Part shown: one piece after another, positions 1 through 11,280 of the stretch
Layout of the letters: each line of letters starts with the position of its first letter
How positions within the stretch are numbered: position 1 is the stretch's first letter
Assembly (NCBI RefSeq): GCF_041146795.1
Contig: NC_135183.1
Span: 13,988,840 to 14,052,839, forward strand
Reading direction: 5' to 3'
DNA from: Maylandia zebra
Taxonomy: Eukaryota > Chordata > Actinopteri > Cichliformes > Cichlidae
DNA: 64,000 bases
Position numbers and translations under genes: made by a program
Notes under the pieces: model-generated
Told to the model about the DNA's origin: nothing
Seen by the model: only the letters and a program-made list of their open reading frames with translations
Databases searched by the model: none

Positions 1-1150
1 GCAAAAGCTGTAACAGGATAAACTAATACAACAAGACACTGAGCCGTGTTTAAGTAGAAACTCTTTAATGACAGGATAGAAATTGATCTCTAACACACAA
101 AAGGTTTCTCAAGAGTCATGCTTGGTCAGAGAAAATGGATGAGCTCTCTCGCTGTGAACACTATGGCTGTAAATCCACAGCCTTTCCTTGGTCATCAAAG
201 GCCACTTTACATGAAAGATGACACTGCTGTAACCTCCTCGCCACATGCTCTGAACCGGCCACTGGAAATGTCAGGTAGTGCATGTTGACTCGCTGGCATT
301 TCAATAAACAACAGGTTTGAGGAGGATTGTGGCTTGTCGTGTTCCACGTCCTCAAAATAGTGTCTACAGCATGTGCCACACTTACAATATGTAAGAATTG
401 AATCTTAAAGTGCAAAGAAATGTCTCTTTGACATGACTAATAATTATATTTAATAGTACAATAATGAGTGCGAAGCATATGTTGAAACAAAGGGTGCAAT
501 TTCTAAAATATCTACCAAAGGCTTATGATTAACTGAATGATTCATAATTACAAAGAGTCTAATTTAGAGTTTTATACGAAAAGAAATGGTCATTTTGTCT
601 GAGTTGATTCGGTTGTACTCAGTTTATGTTTCGATACCGTCTCCTCTCACTCAGGTACCTCTGGGCTGGGGTCATTTTCTTGTGGATTGTTTGATTAATG
701 AAATTGGCTGTGCTGTCCGTCGGCAGGGACAGACCAAGCTCAAAGCCCCGTGGCTGAGAACATGAATTTCAGACATGACACTTAAATGTAAAGTGCCTTC
801 AGTGAACATAGACTAGAGCGGCAAAAGAAAGCTGAGAGGTCAGGGACGAGTGCAAATTAAATTAAGGAGATGCTGCAGTGACGAGTCATTCTGGTGAAAC
901 AGAATAAAGTGGGAGAGAGATTGGTGACGTGAAAGGAATCTAACTATAAACAAAGTTGCAAATGAACAGAGAGAAAATTTCAAACTAACATAATTATAAT
1001 ATACATTATTAATATTTAAGAATCCCAGGTGGAGAGAGAGAAGTTTTAAAAAAGCGACAGGCTAAACACATAGGTCAGGATAAAGAGTCTGATCATGTGA
1101 CAGTAGCATCCAGATAATGTTTAATACACTTGTCAGGGAGGCTATCATGC
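1..1150. other. Intergenic sequence, nothing recognised
   Basis: No open frame with family resemblance, no exon with paired splice sites and no clear repeat end was seen on either strand. The base composition is AT-rich, like the rest of the non-coding window. Confidence 0.5.
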
Positions 1151-1154
1151 AGAG

Positions 1155-2443
1155 TGTTTTTATTTTTCCCCATGGGATGGACGTAGAGACCTAAAATTCA
1201 TTTCAGATACACAACATAACCATCCCTCCCAAACAGTGGTCACAAATCAGTCCAAATGTGTGGTAGTGGGCACATCTGCTATATTGAGATAATCCATCCC
1301 ACCTCACAGGTGTGCCACATCAGGATGCTGATCTGACATCATGAGTAGTGCACAGGTGTACCTCAGACTGCCCACAACAAAAGGCCACCCTGGAATGTGC
1401 AGTTTTGTCTCACAGCAAAATGCCACAGATGCCACAAGCAATGAGGGAGCGTGCAATTGGCATGCTGACAGCAGGAATGTCAACCAGATCTGTCGCCCGT
1501 GCATTGAATGTTCATTTCTCAACCATAAGCCGTCTCCACAGGCGTTTCAGAGAATATGGCAGCAAATCCAACCGGCCTCACAACCGCAGACCTCGTGTAA
1601 CCACACCAGCCCAGGACCTCCACATCCAGCAGGTTCACCTCCAAGATCGTCTGAGACCAGCCACCCAAACAATTTCTGCACAAACTGTCAGAAACCGTCT
1701 CAGGGACGCTCAACTGCATGCCCGTCGTCCTCATCGGGGTCTTGACCTGACTCCAGCTCGTCGCCGTAACAGACTTGTGTGGGCAAATGCTCACATTCGA
1801 TGGCGTCTGGCACGTTGGAGAGGTGTGCGCTTCACGGATGAATCATGGTTCACATTGTTCAGGGCAGATGGCAGCTGAGAATGTCCCAGTTCTTGCATGG
1901 CCAGCATACTCACCGGACATGTCACCCATTGAGCATGTTCGGGATGTGCTTGACCGGCGTATACGACAGCGTGTACCAGTTCCCACGAATATCCAACAAC
2001 CTCGCACAGCCATTGAAGTGGAGTGGACCAACATTCCACAGGCCACAATTGACAATCTGATAGACTCCATGCGACGATGTGTTGCACTTCATGAGGCAAA
2101 TGGTGGTCACACCAGATACTGACCGGTTCTGGGTCCCCAGACCCCCAATAGCGCAAAAAACTGCACATTCCAGGGTGTCCTTTTGTTGTGGGCAGTCTGA
2201 GGTACACCTGTGCACTACTCATGATGTCAGATCAGCATCCTGATGCGGCACACCTGTGAGGTGGGATGGATTATCTCAATATAGCAGATGTGCCCACTAC
2301 CACACATTTGGACTGATTTGTGACCACTGTTTGGGAGGGATGGTTATATTGTGTATCTGGAATGAATTTTAGGTCTCTACGTCCATCCCATGGGGAATGG
2401 GAGCAGTAACAAAGGTGTTGCGTTTATATTTTTGTTGAGTGTA
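1155..2443 (+). mobile_element. Tc1/mariner-like DNA transposon, internally deleted
   Basis: Two long inverted repeats of roughly 250 bp flank the element (about 1160-1415 and 2145-2415). They read through the same words in opposite orientation, for example TGAGGTGGGATGGATTATCT on the right against its complement on the left. The right end finishes in GTTGAGTGTA, ending on a TA as expected for Tc1/mariner target sites. The extreme left end is not matched and seems eroded. The element is non-autonomous because its transposase is deleted internally. Confidence 0.85.
1420..2122 (+). pseudogene. Tc1-like transposase, internally deleted
   Basis: The reading frame begins MPQMPQAMRERAIGML and carries the paired helix-turn-helix region of Tc1 transposases (MSTRSVARALNVHFSTISRL), then the first catalytic aspartate in FTDESWF. 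It stops at about 1878 just after FRADG. A different frame then resumes with the C-terminal third, including SPDMSPIEH, which holds the last catalytic acidic position. The middle catalytic block (the QDNA-type motif) is absent. The reading is that an internal deletion of about 100 codons also shifted the frame. The protein cannot be an active transposase. Confidence 0.85.
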
Positions 2444-5400
2444 GCTTTGATTTCACACCCCAGTGACGATGCTGTTCCATATGATGATGTGCCTTTCAAG
2501 CCCTGAGCTCCAGTCTAGTTGATTGCTTTACTGCTACTGTACCTACTCTCTGTGGGGCTTGTTGAAGCTGCATGGTAGACTGAAACAGCATAGACAAAGA
2601 GGCCCCACTGACACGCATTTCAATTAGAACAGAGAGAATGTTTGCTTTTCTCACTGCTACACGTTTAAAATCTGCAATACTGTGTGGTCCACATATCCCA
2701 CACACAAAACCCAGTAAAATATCTAACATTGGCTAGCTATGACCATCTTCTTGAATTAATATTAATAACTGATAGTGATCAGAATATATCACAGTTTTGA
2801 TTAGTCCTGATGTGATTATTATTTTTCCTCTATAGGAAACATGACTCTTGAGACTTTTTAAATTAAGTATAATTTACAAAATCTGCATGAGCACAAGAAC
2901 ATGGATAGATGGATGAGTCTTGATGTCCATACGTTGGGTTTTCTATAAAAAACACATTTGTCAGAGTGTGGTTAATAGAGCCAAAGGACTTGTTGTTTTA
3001 TGTCTGACGGCATTTTCCACATTTTATGACAAGAAACTTAGGTGATTAATTTTTTGGTAATACTCTGTTGGTAAAAACCAAGTTGTATCATCAATAAATG
3101 GGTCTTAGCTTCATTTTAGCAAGACTTCAGAAATTTTGAACCTTTCAAAACTCTTTTTAAAACCACTTTCAGGAAGCAGTGGACAGAGGAGGCAGGAAGT
3201 CTTTTACTCAGAACTGTGGGAAGTCCATCAATTTAGACCTGTCAAGGAGGTGAAGGAGGGCTAATTGTCTGGTGCTGGATTATGAAGTTCACTTCCACTG
3301 GTCAGCTTGGAATCATAGTCTCTTCCAAGAGAGTGCAGAACCATCTGGCTTGTTAGATATCTCACCTCCGTCAAAGTTCTGGGTATGCTGAAGTCAAATG
3401 GTGAAATGTTTGCAGGAAATTTAGTGGGGGGTGCAAACAACACTTACTGTTTAAGAAATACAGGACATTAAAACATGTGGCCGGGACAATCACGAAATGA
3501 CAACTAATTTAAACTAATTTCAGTGTTATTCAAACACACCAAAGACACAGACAGAGAGAGAGAGAGAGAGACAGAGAAACAAGAGCATATTTAATGTGAG
3601 CAGTTAGATGTGAGGAATATAGCATACAGTGAAAGTCTTATCAAGATGGTCAAATAGGCAGAGATCTAGATCAGGTCTGAGGGACTTTGGAATCTATTTA
3701 TAAATTCAGTTTAATATTTTATCATTTGCTCTTTCACTTGACTAATGTAGGTATACTTGCCACTGTAAATACATTGAGGCAAGAATTGTGTGAATGCTCC
3801 TGTCAGCAGTGCACTCTGGTTCCTAAACACAGAGGACAATAAGGCAGAACTGAGGGCCTCTGAAAAGTATAGAACAACCACAAGTGAATAATGATGTGGT
3901 GCGCTCCATCTGAAAATGATGGAATAGGAAAATGTACAACACCTGCAGGTATGTTACAGTTTGCTTTAAGAAATGTTCTCATTTTTGTATTGCTCAACTC
4001 CAAATATGCATTTTGAAATTCATAAATGAGGCAAACACCCAGATACTTACCTCCTTAACGCTTTCCTTCTTAATCCATGCAAGTTTTTTTTTTTAATCAA
4101 AAGTGCATGGAATCCCTTGATCAATTATGTGTTCTAATTTTAAACAGTCGTTTTGTATATATAAATACACCAGCGTAATTTCAAAATAATCATATATTTT
4201 AATCCTAACTGCATCCATAACAGCCTCAAAATGACCTTACATGAACTTAACCACAATTGTAGTCTCTCGCTGCACGTCATCACCATGTATTCTTTCCATG
4301 TTACGAATTGCCAGCAAAGAAAAACTGTATTATGAATTTTACTGCAATCAGTTCACAATCTCCCAACCTATTCAGCCAGGAATCATTGAAAATATTTGTA
4401 CAATACACATAGCACAGCATTTGAAAGGTTTTCTTTTTCCATTTCTAAATTGCATCTGTCATTAAGAAAAACTGAGGATTAAATTTACTAAATTGTGAAC
4501 TAGTCTGTGGTTATTTATGTCAAAAGAATTTAAATGAGCTTCTTTTTTATCCTATTTTTAAGTTATATTGTGTTATTTACTACCCAGGAGCAATAATAAC
4601 ATATTGGCATGTTTGCTTTAAATACCTCTTAAGGTGAAATGACTGTGATAAGACCAGGTAAGAGCAGAGATAAATTAACAGCAAGCATTCAAGGTTTCAT
4701 AAGCCTGGAAACCAAAAACAATTCAGACTAAGCTTTTGTTCCCATGACAGCAGCAGCAGGAGGAGGACTCGGTCTGCAGTGAAAATCTACTGATGAGTTT
4801 GATATGTACTATGTGTGCCACACAGTGCATTACATAATCTTAAGGGAGCGTGTGTATGTCGCAGTTGCAAGGACAGAATTAACTCTGTTTTTACAGCAAG
4901 CGTGTCTTGCGCAATGCATTGTTGTGATTAGAAATCCATTGACTGATGTTATCGCATTGTTTGATTTCAGGGGAGGAGTCAAGGGGAGAGAAAACAAGAA
5001 ATCTTGTTCGAAGACAGACACTGATGTTGAAATTCAGATCACACACACGCCTGCAAACCATGTTGCTCACTGGGGGGGTGGGGGGTGGGGGGCAGGAATG
5101 TGACAGGGTAGACTATGAGTCTAAATGACAGAGGAAAAGCGATATACATTTAAATCACTTGCATGTAATTAGATGACTTTCAGCAAAGTCACAGGACTGA
5201 GGAGCTGTCATCGAAAGAAAAATCCATCACATAAAGTCTGTAGCATATAATCATATATTATCAGTGATTGAACTTAGATATTGCTTGTTTGTAAATATGA
5301 GGAAAAAACAAACAAGCAAAGCCTTATAGCCTCATTATTGCACAGCTATACCTAAAACCATACAATATTTACAAAAAAAAACCCCGACTGTTGACCTGGG

Positions 5401-7859
5401 TCAGCTTAAGTTCAGATCAACAGGATAGCAGATAATGTTGGCTCATCAATGTTATCTCGCCAGATAAAAGTAGGCTGTGGTTCACCAGAACAGTTTTGTC
5501 TGATCAGTCTGTCTGTGGTGTGGTAAAATCTACAACACAGATAAGCCAATGTTGATGTTGTTTCCTTACAGACAGTCTCTCACAAAGGAACAAATACTGA
5601 TCATATCGTTCCAGTAAAGTAAGCCAATGAGACATTTGCTTTTGACACAACAGCTTTGATTTGATAGATAATTATGTTATGAAATTGTTTGTTTATTTGT
5701 ATTAACATGTTAAAATGCATTGGACTTATATACAGTAAATCATGTTCCTGTCTCATTGTGTTTAGGGAACTTAGTTGTCCATTTTGTTGACGCTATCTTA
5801 CACCTTATTTTTCAAGACATTTTTATCAGATAGCAGAGTCGAGAGGAAACAGGGTTAACTGCGCAACCATTTTAGCAACATGTATCTTGACAACAGCCTA
5901 TCCTGAATTCTTTAATTGATTAATGTGCTTAAGATTCAACACAAATTTGAATGCCAAAGAGTGGTCTTAATGTTATCAGATATAGGTCATTGCACAGTCA
6001 ACATTCCTGGGTCTAATGAACATGTTAGACATGAAGGATTTTCAACTCGAACTATATTGATATTAAACTTTGACTGAAATTCTCTTTTTTCTTATTTTGT
6101 TTTGTTGTTGTTGTTGTTGTTTTTCCCTTGTGAGTTTATGTTCTTGTTGTTTTATATTGTTGACTTTTACATAAAGCAAAATCAGTATTATTATTAATAT
6201 TAGAGTCAGATTCAATTGAATCTGTTTTGCTACCGACTCATAATAACACATGTCAGAATTTCATGTCAGCAATACCTGACACAAACAATTTAGTGCTCAT
6301 AACTCTCTCTTCTTTGATCCTTCGTCATCACAAAACTGTCCAGCAGCAACTGTGTCAGCAATGTTTATTGTTGTCAGTTTGTGAATTTCAGTTTCAAATC
6401 TGTGAGGTTCTGGGTGGATACTGGAGTAGTTAATTGCATTTTCTGTTTCATGTGCATTTCTGTGTATGTAGATGGAAACGGATCTTGATGAACTAAAGTC
6501 ACTTTGAGGACAACATGTGACTGCAATTGGTTGCAGACCTGGTCCCCATCTTCAAAGCAACCACTTCAAAAGGCATCAAGATCACTGCAAACAGTTGCAA
6601 TACTTTTGGCGTGCTATGCTCTCTAATAACTGTTTTTCCCAGTGTGACTATAGCGTTAATGGTGATCTCATAGAGTGGCTCACAGAGTGATGATCAAACA
6701 ATAGTAATCATCCAATTCTATAACTTTGATTTAAAACTAATTTTTAGCCAAGATTACATGTTGACACTGGGCTTTTCACCGAACAGTAGCACAGTACAAA
6801 TCAGGTGTATTAGCTACGTTAATCTGCCTAAGAAGATAGGAAATAAGCACCCTGTACAACTTGCTTCTGAATTCCCCGTATCTGGTGATTATATCTAAAG
6901 TTTTTTAAAAGGTTCATTTTAAGGCTAATTCCAATAATATGGCTGTAACAGTGACCAGGCAGCCAAGCACATATTATACACCCCAACAGACAAAATAATC
7001 TCAAAAACACACAATCACAGAAATAAGCTATTTTAAGAAATAAGTAGGCCAATAAGTGCTTTTCTGGTGCCAGCAGCTTTGCCCTCAAGAAACTTCTACT
7101 GCTGGATCCTGGTTTGTCTCAGTTTTATTGGGACAGTTGTCTGTCTTTATAAAGACTCTCTTTACTTTGTAGTATCCCTGAAACAGCACTACACCACTTC
7201 ACTTATCTGTGTCACGTTTGAATAATGTGGTATGGTGACAAATGTGTACACAGAATGAAGGTGGGTGCATGCAGATAGAGCCAGGTGAGAGAAAGAGAGG
7301 CAGACAGCAAGCCAGATGAAGAGCCTCATGATTCTGTAACTGCTACTCTCACTTGTTTGCACACTAAAACAGATGGATCAGTGAATTACAAACACACATA
7401 TGCACAGAGAGAGAGTTATTCATCACAACATAGCACAGCAGATTACAGACCTAGTGCCTGTGCTTTTCTGCCAGCTCAAATATTTAAGGGTGGAAATGTT
7501 CCCATATTGAACAGTATTGCAGTGCAGTTTTAGATTCATTCATTCAATAAATTATTACTAAACCATGACTTCCTCTGACTATCCAGAAAGCTTTGAGTTA
7601 AACTGTTCATAATGGATATCCTCACAAAATTCAACGAGTTGCTTGTATGATTTTTGTTTGGATTTTAGTTTTGAATTCAAGGCAAAGTAAAATGTATATA
7701 TTTCTGTTGTTATAATGTGCTTTTTATTGTGCAGACTTTTTATATTGTGCTATATTTGACCTTTTCCTTCCCTCCTCCCCATCTAGATGATTCCACACAT
7801 TAAGAGAGATGAAAAGGCGTCTTCACGCTGTGAAGAAAGGCTAAAGAGAAAGAAAATTT
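2444..7859. other. Intergenic sequence with simple repeats only
   Basis: No gene was recognised. Small features are a (GA)n run at about 3553-3573, a G-rich run at 5071-5092 with three tracts of six or seven G separated by single T (a possible G-quadruplex), and a (GTT)n run at 6101-6120. Short open frames in this stretch lack family resemblance, splice context or codon bias. Confidence 0.45.
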
Positions 7860-8550
7860 TTGAAGGTGTGTGCTGTAGCAGGCAGGACTCGTACACGGAA
7901 TGAAAACTTAAAGTGGCAACCTTTATTGATGGATGACTTTCCATAGAAAATAAACTCTCAAAACACAAACCAAAACCTAGAACATGAAAACTAGAGACTA
8001 AACTGGAAACTAGAAAATAAGAAACCCAAACAAGGAAAACAAACCAGGGACTGAACACAAGAATTTCATCAGGAACATGAAGGGGGGAAAACACAGCACA
8101 GAGAGGGTATGACGGGACACAGGGCTTTAATGCACAAGCAAGACAACGAGGCACTGGGAACAGGTGGGAACACAGCTGGAACAAATCAGACATAACAAGA
8201 CAAAGGAAGTATAGCAGAATACATTGACAAAGGACACCGACTGTCAAAGTAAAAGAGGAAGCATAACTCAGAGACACGGACTTGACACAGACATAAAAAC
8301 ATGACACACTGTGGAACAGTTGGAACATGAAGCACAGAGACAAAAGTAACAAGACGTGGGACACAGGGAAGACATAGAGATAGAAAACTAAGACTAGGCA
8401 TATAACACACAGAGAGCAGAAACAGAACAGAAAGCTAGAAACCAGGAACTGTAAATACAGTACAAAACAAAAAAACACATAATTCAAAGAGTATAACTGA
8501 ACCCCCAAAACACAAGCACTGGGTCATCAGACCCAGTGGCGTGACAAAAA
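7860..8550 (-). repeat. Interspersed LTR-like repeat, minus orientation
   Basis: Read on the minus strand this segment shares an ordered series of words with 37.84-38.19 kb: an ACCTGTT..C block, GCTTGTG.ATT.AAG, a CCGTGT-type block, then AATAAA (complement of 7922-7927) followed by CGAGTCCTGC. A TATA-like word followed by a poly(A) signal suggests a long terminal repeat, but no terminal TG/CA with target duplication could be fixed. One strand is very purine-rich, which leaves a 241-codon frame open on the other. That frame is a composition artefact. Confidence 0.5.
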
Positions 8551-9715
8551 TCCTGTTGCCTAGTTGGGATTGTTGTTTTGCCCACTGTCCAACTTCTTTG
8601 TTTCAACCAGTCCTCCCTGCTGCTGTCAGAATGTTTGAGCGTGTTTATTCTGGGTCAGAGGAGGTCAATGAACTGGGGTCGTTTCTCTGAACCAAGCTCA
8701 ATGCCCTCCATTGATCAGGAAATGAGGGAGTGAGGCACTGAAACACTTTTAGCTCCTTTTGTTGTTTGTTTGTTGTTTACTGTCCTGAAATATTTGACTT
8801 GCGTGTGTGTTTGGGTCATGCATCGTTGCAGGGGCCCAGAAGAAAAACGATTTGCTATATAAACAGTTGATGGAGACAGATGGGGCAAGAGCACTAACAC
8901 GTTTAGGGGGGGAAAGCAGAATAGAAGAAAGGGAAATCGTTTGTGCCATCAGTTTTGGTTGGAGAATATTTGTAATAAAAAGTGAGAGATTTGATGATTA
9001 CAAGCTGAGAGGGTAATATTTGTCCTACATGTCTGGCTCTCAGTTTTCCATCAGTATTTTGATATAAATTCTAGGGTGAATTGTTCCATGTGTACTATCT
9101 AAAAAGGAATCAAGTGCAGAGAGCAGCAGATACAGATCAGTGCTGAATATCAAATTCAGAGATGTTTTCACTGCATTGGAGGTAAATGGAGCCTTTGCCA
9201 CTTACCAGATGGTACCGCATTCAAAATCTGATGTTATTTTACTACATTCGTAATTTAATCAAAATCTCCAACGTCAGTTCAGTTTAATTCCCAATATAGT
9301 GTTCAGCTGCTGTAGATGGTTCTTGCGGCTTGGCAGTTCTATTTTGACCTCTACTTGTTAAGTTTCCTCAACTTTTTTAAGGACACACTCCACACCATAA
9401 CAAATTATACCACATCTGGGGGTTAACAGCTGCTTTGATATCATGGTTGGGAAAAAATAGTGCTTTATTCTTGTCAAACTGTGTTGTTTTTTGGGCATTT
9501 TTCCTAAATTCAACCAACGAAATGGGAAGAATGAATTTGTTTTTGTGTTAGGTTGCTAACATGCCTAAATAGTCAGTTTATAAATATTTTTGTTTGTTTT
9601 TGTTACACTAATACAAAACAAGTAGAAGAACAAGTGAAAGGTTTGGTGCCAGCAGACCACCACTATAAAGATACCCTGTTAGAATCATCCTTGCAGCAGA
9701 GGTGGAGGAAGAACT
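8551..9715. other. Intergenic sequence, nothing recognised
   Basis: No coding exon or identifiable repeat boundary was seen between the LTR-like repeat and the second Tc1-like element. Confidence 0.45.
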
Positions 9716-11278
9716 CAGGGAGTGCAGAATTATTAGGCAAGTTGTATTTTTGAGGAATAATTTTATTATTGAACAACAGCCATGTTCTCAATGAACCCAA
9801 AAAACTCATTAATATCAAAGCTGAATGTTTTTGGAAGTAGTTTTTAGTTTGTTTTTAGTTTTAGCTATTTTAGGGGGATATCTGTGTGTGCAGGTGACTA
9901 TTACTGTGCATAATTATTAGGCAACTTAACAAAAAACAAATATATACCCATTTCAATTATTTATTTTTACCAGTGAAACCAATATAACATCTCCACATTC
10001 ACAAATATACATTTCTGACATTCAAAAACAAAACAAAAACAAATCAGCGACCAATATAGCCACCTTTCTTTGCAAGGACACTCAAAAGCCTGCCATCCAT
10101 GGATTCTGTCAGTGTTTTGATCTGTTCACCATCAACATTGCGTGCAGCAGCAACCACAGCCTCCCAGACACTGTTCAGAGAGGTGTACTGTTTGCCCTCC
10201 TTGTAAATCTCACATTTGATGATGGACCACAGGTTCTCAATGGGGTTCAGATCAGGTGAACAAGGTGGCCATGTCATTAGTTTTTCTTCTTTTATACCCT
10301 TTCTTGCCAGCCACGCTGTGGAGTACTTGGACGCGTGTGATGGAGCATTGTCCTGCATGGAAATCATGTTTTTCTTGAAGGATGCAGACTTCTTCCTGTA
10401 CCACTGCTTGAAGAAGGTGTCTTCCAGAAACTGGCAGTAGGACTGGGAGTTGAGCTTGACTCCATCCTCAACCCGAAAAGGCCCCACAAGCTCATCTTTG
10501 ATGATACCAGCCCAAACCAGTACTCCACCTCCACCTTGCTGACGTCTGAGTCGGACTGGAGCTCTCTGCCCTTTATCAATCCAGCCACGGGCCCATCCAT
10601 CTGGCCCATCAAGACTCACTCTCATTTCATCAGTCCATAAAACCTTAGAAAAATCGTTCTTGAGATATTTCTTGGCCCAGTCTTGACGTTTCAGCTTGTG
10701 TGTCTTGTTCAGTGGTGGTCGTCTTTCAGCCTTTCTTACCTTGGCCATGTCTCTGAGTATTGCACACCTTGTGCTTTTGGGCACTCCAGTGATGTTGCAG
10801 CTCTGAAATATGGCCAAACTGGTGGCAAGTGGTATCTAGGCAGCTGCACGCTTGACTTTCGTCGGTTCGTGGGCAGTTATTTTGCTCCTTGGTTTTTCCA
10901 CACGCTTCTTGCGACCCTGTTGACTATTTTGAATGAAACGCTTGATTGTTCGATGATCACGCTTCAGAAGCTTTGCAATTTTGAGACTGCTGCATCCCTC
11001 TGCAAGATATCTCACTATTTTTGACTTTTCTGAGCCTGTCAAGTCCTTCTTTTGACCCATTTTGCCAAAGGAAAGGACGTTGCCTAATAATTATGCACAC
11101 CTGATATAGGGTGTTGATGTCATTAGACCACACCCCTTCTCATTACAGAGATGCACATCACCTAACATGCTTAATTGGTAGTAGGCTTTCAAGCCTATAC
11201 AGCTTGGAGTAAGACAACATGCACGAAGAGGATGATGTGGACAAAATACTCATTTGCCTAATAATTCTGCACTCCCTG
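9716..11278 (-). mobile_element. Tc1/mariner-like transposon, near full length
   Basis: The outer inverted repeats are CAGGGAGTGCAGAATTATTA at 9716 and its complement ending at 11278. A TA follows the right end, but the left flank reads CT, so the target duplication is not intact. A second, inner copy of the same motif (GTGCATAATTATTAGGCAAC at about 9906, complement at about 11080) lies roughly 190 bp inside each end. This is the IR/DR arrangement known from Sleeping Beauty-type Tc1 elements. It encloses a transposase frame on the minus strand with one stop codon. Confidence 0.9.
10044..11060 (-). pseudogene. Tc1-like DDE transposase with one premature stop
   Basis: The frame starts MGQKKDLTGSEKSKIVRYLA with an N-terminal helix-turn-helix region (SSLKIAKLLKRDHRTIKRFI). 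It then meets a single in-frame TAG at 10836-10838 and continues in the same frame to the natural stop at 10044. The catalytic triad is visible as LWTDEMRV, MQDNAPSHAS and CSPDLNPIENLW, with aspartate or glutamate in each block. The length, about 337 residues, is the normal Tc1 size. Apart from the one nonsense codon no frameshift was seen, so the copy is young or recently inactivated. Confidence 0.88.
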
Positions 11279-11280
11279 TA

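Noticed and set aside
7783..8508. 241-codon frame rich in Phe, Leu, Cys and Ser on the minus strand
   Set aside because: It is the pyrimidine-rich complement of a purine-rich interspersed repeat. The composition alone removes stops, and no domain is visible.
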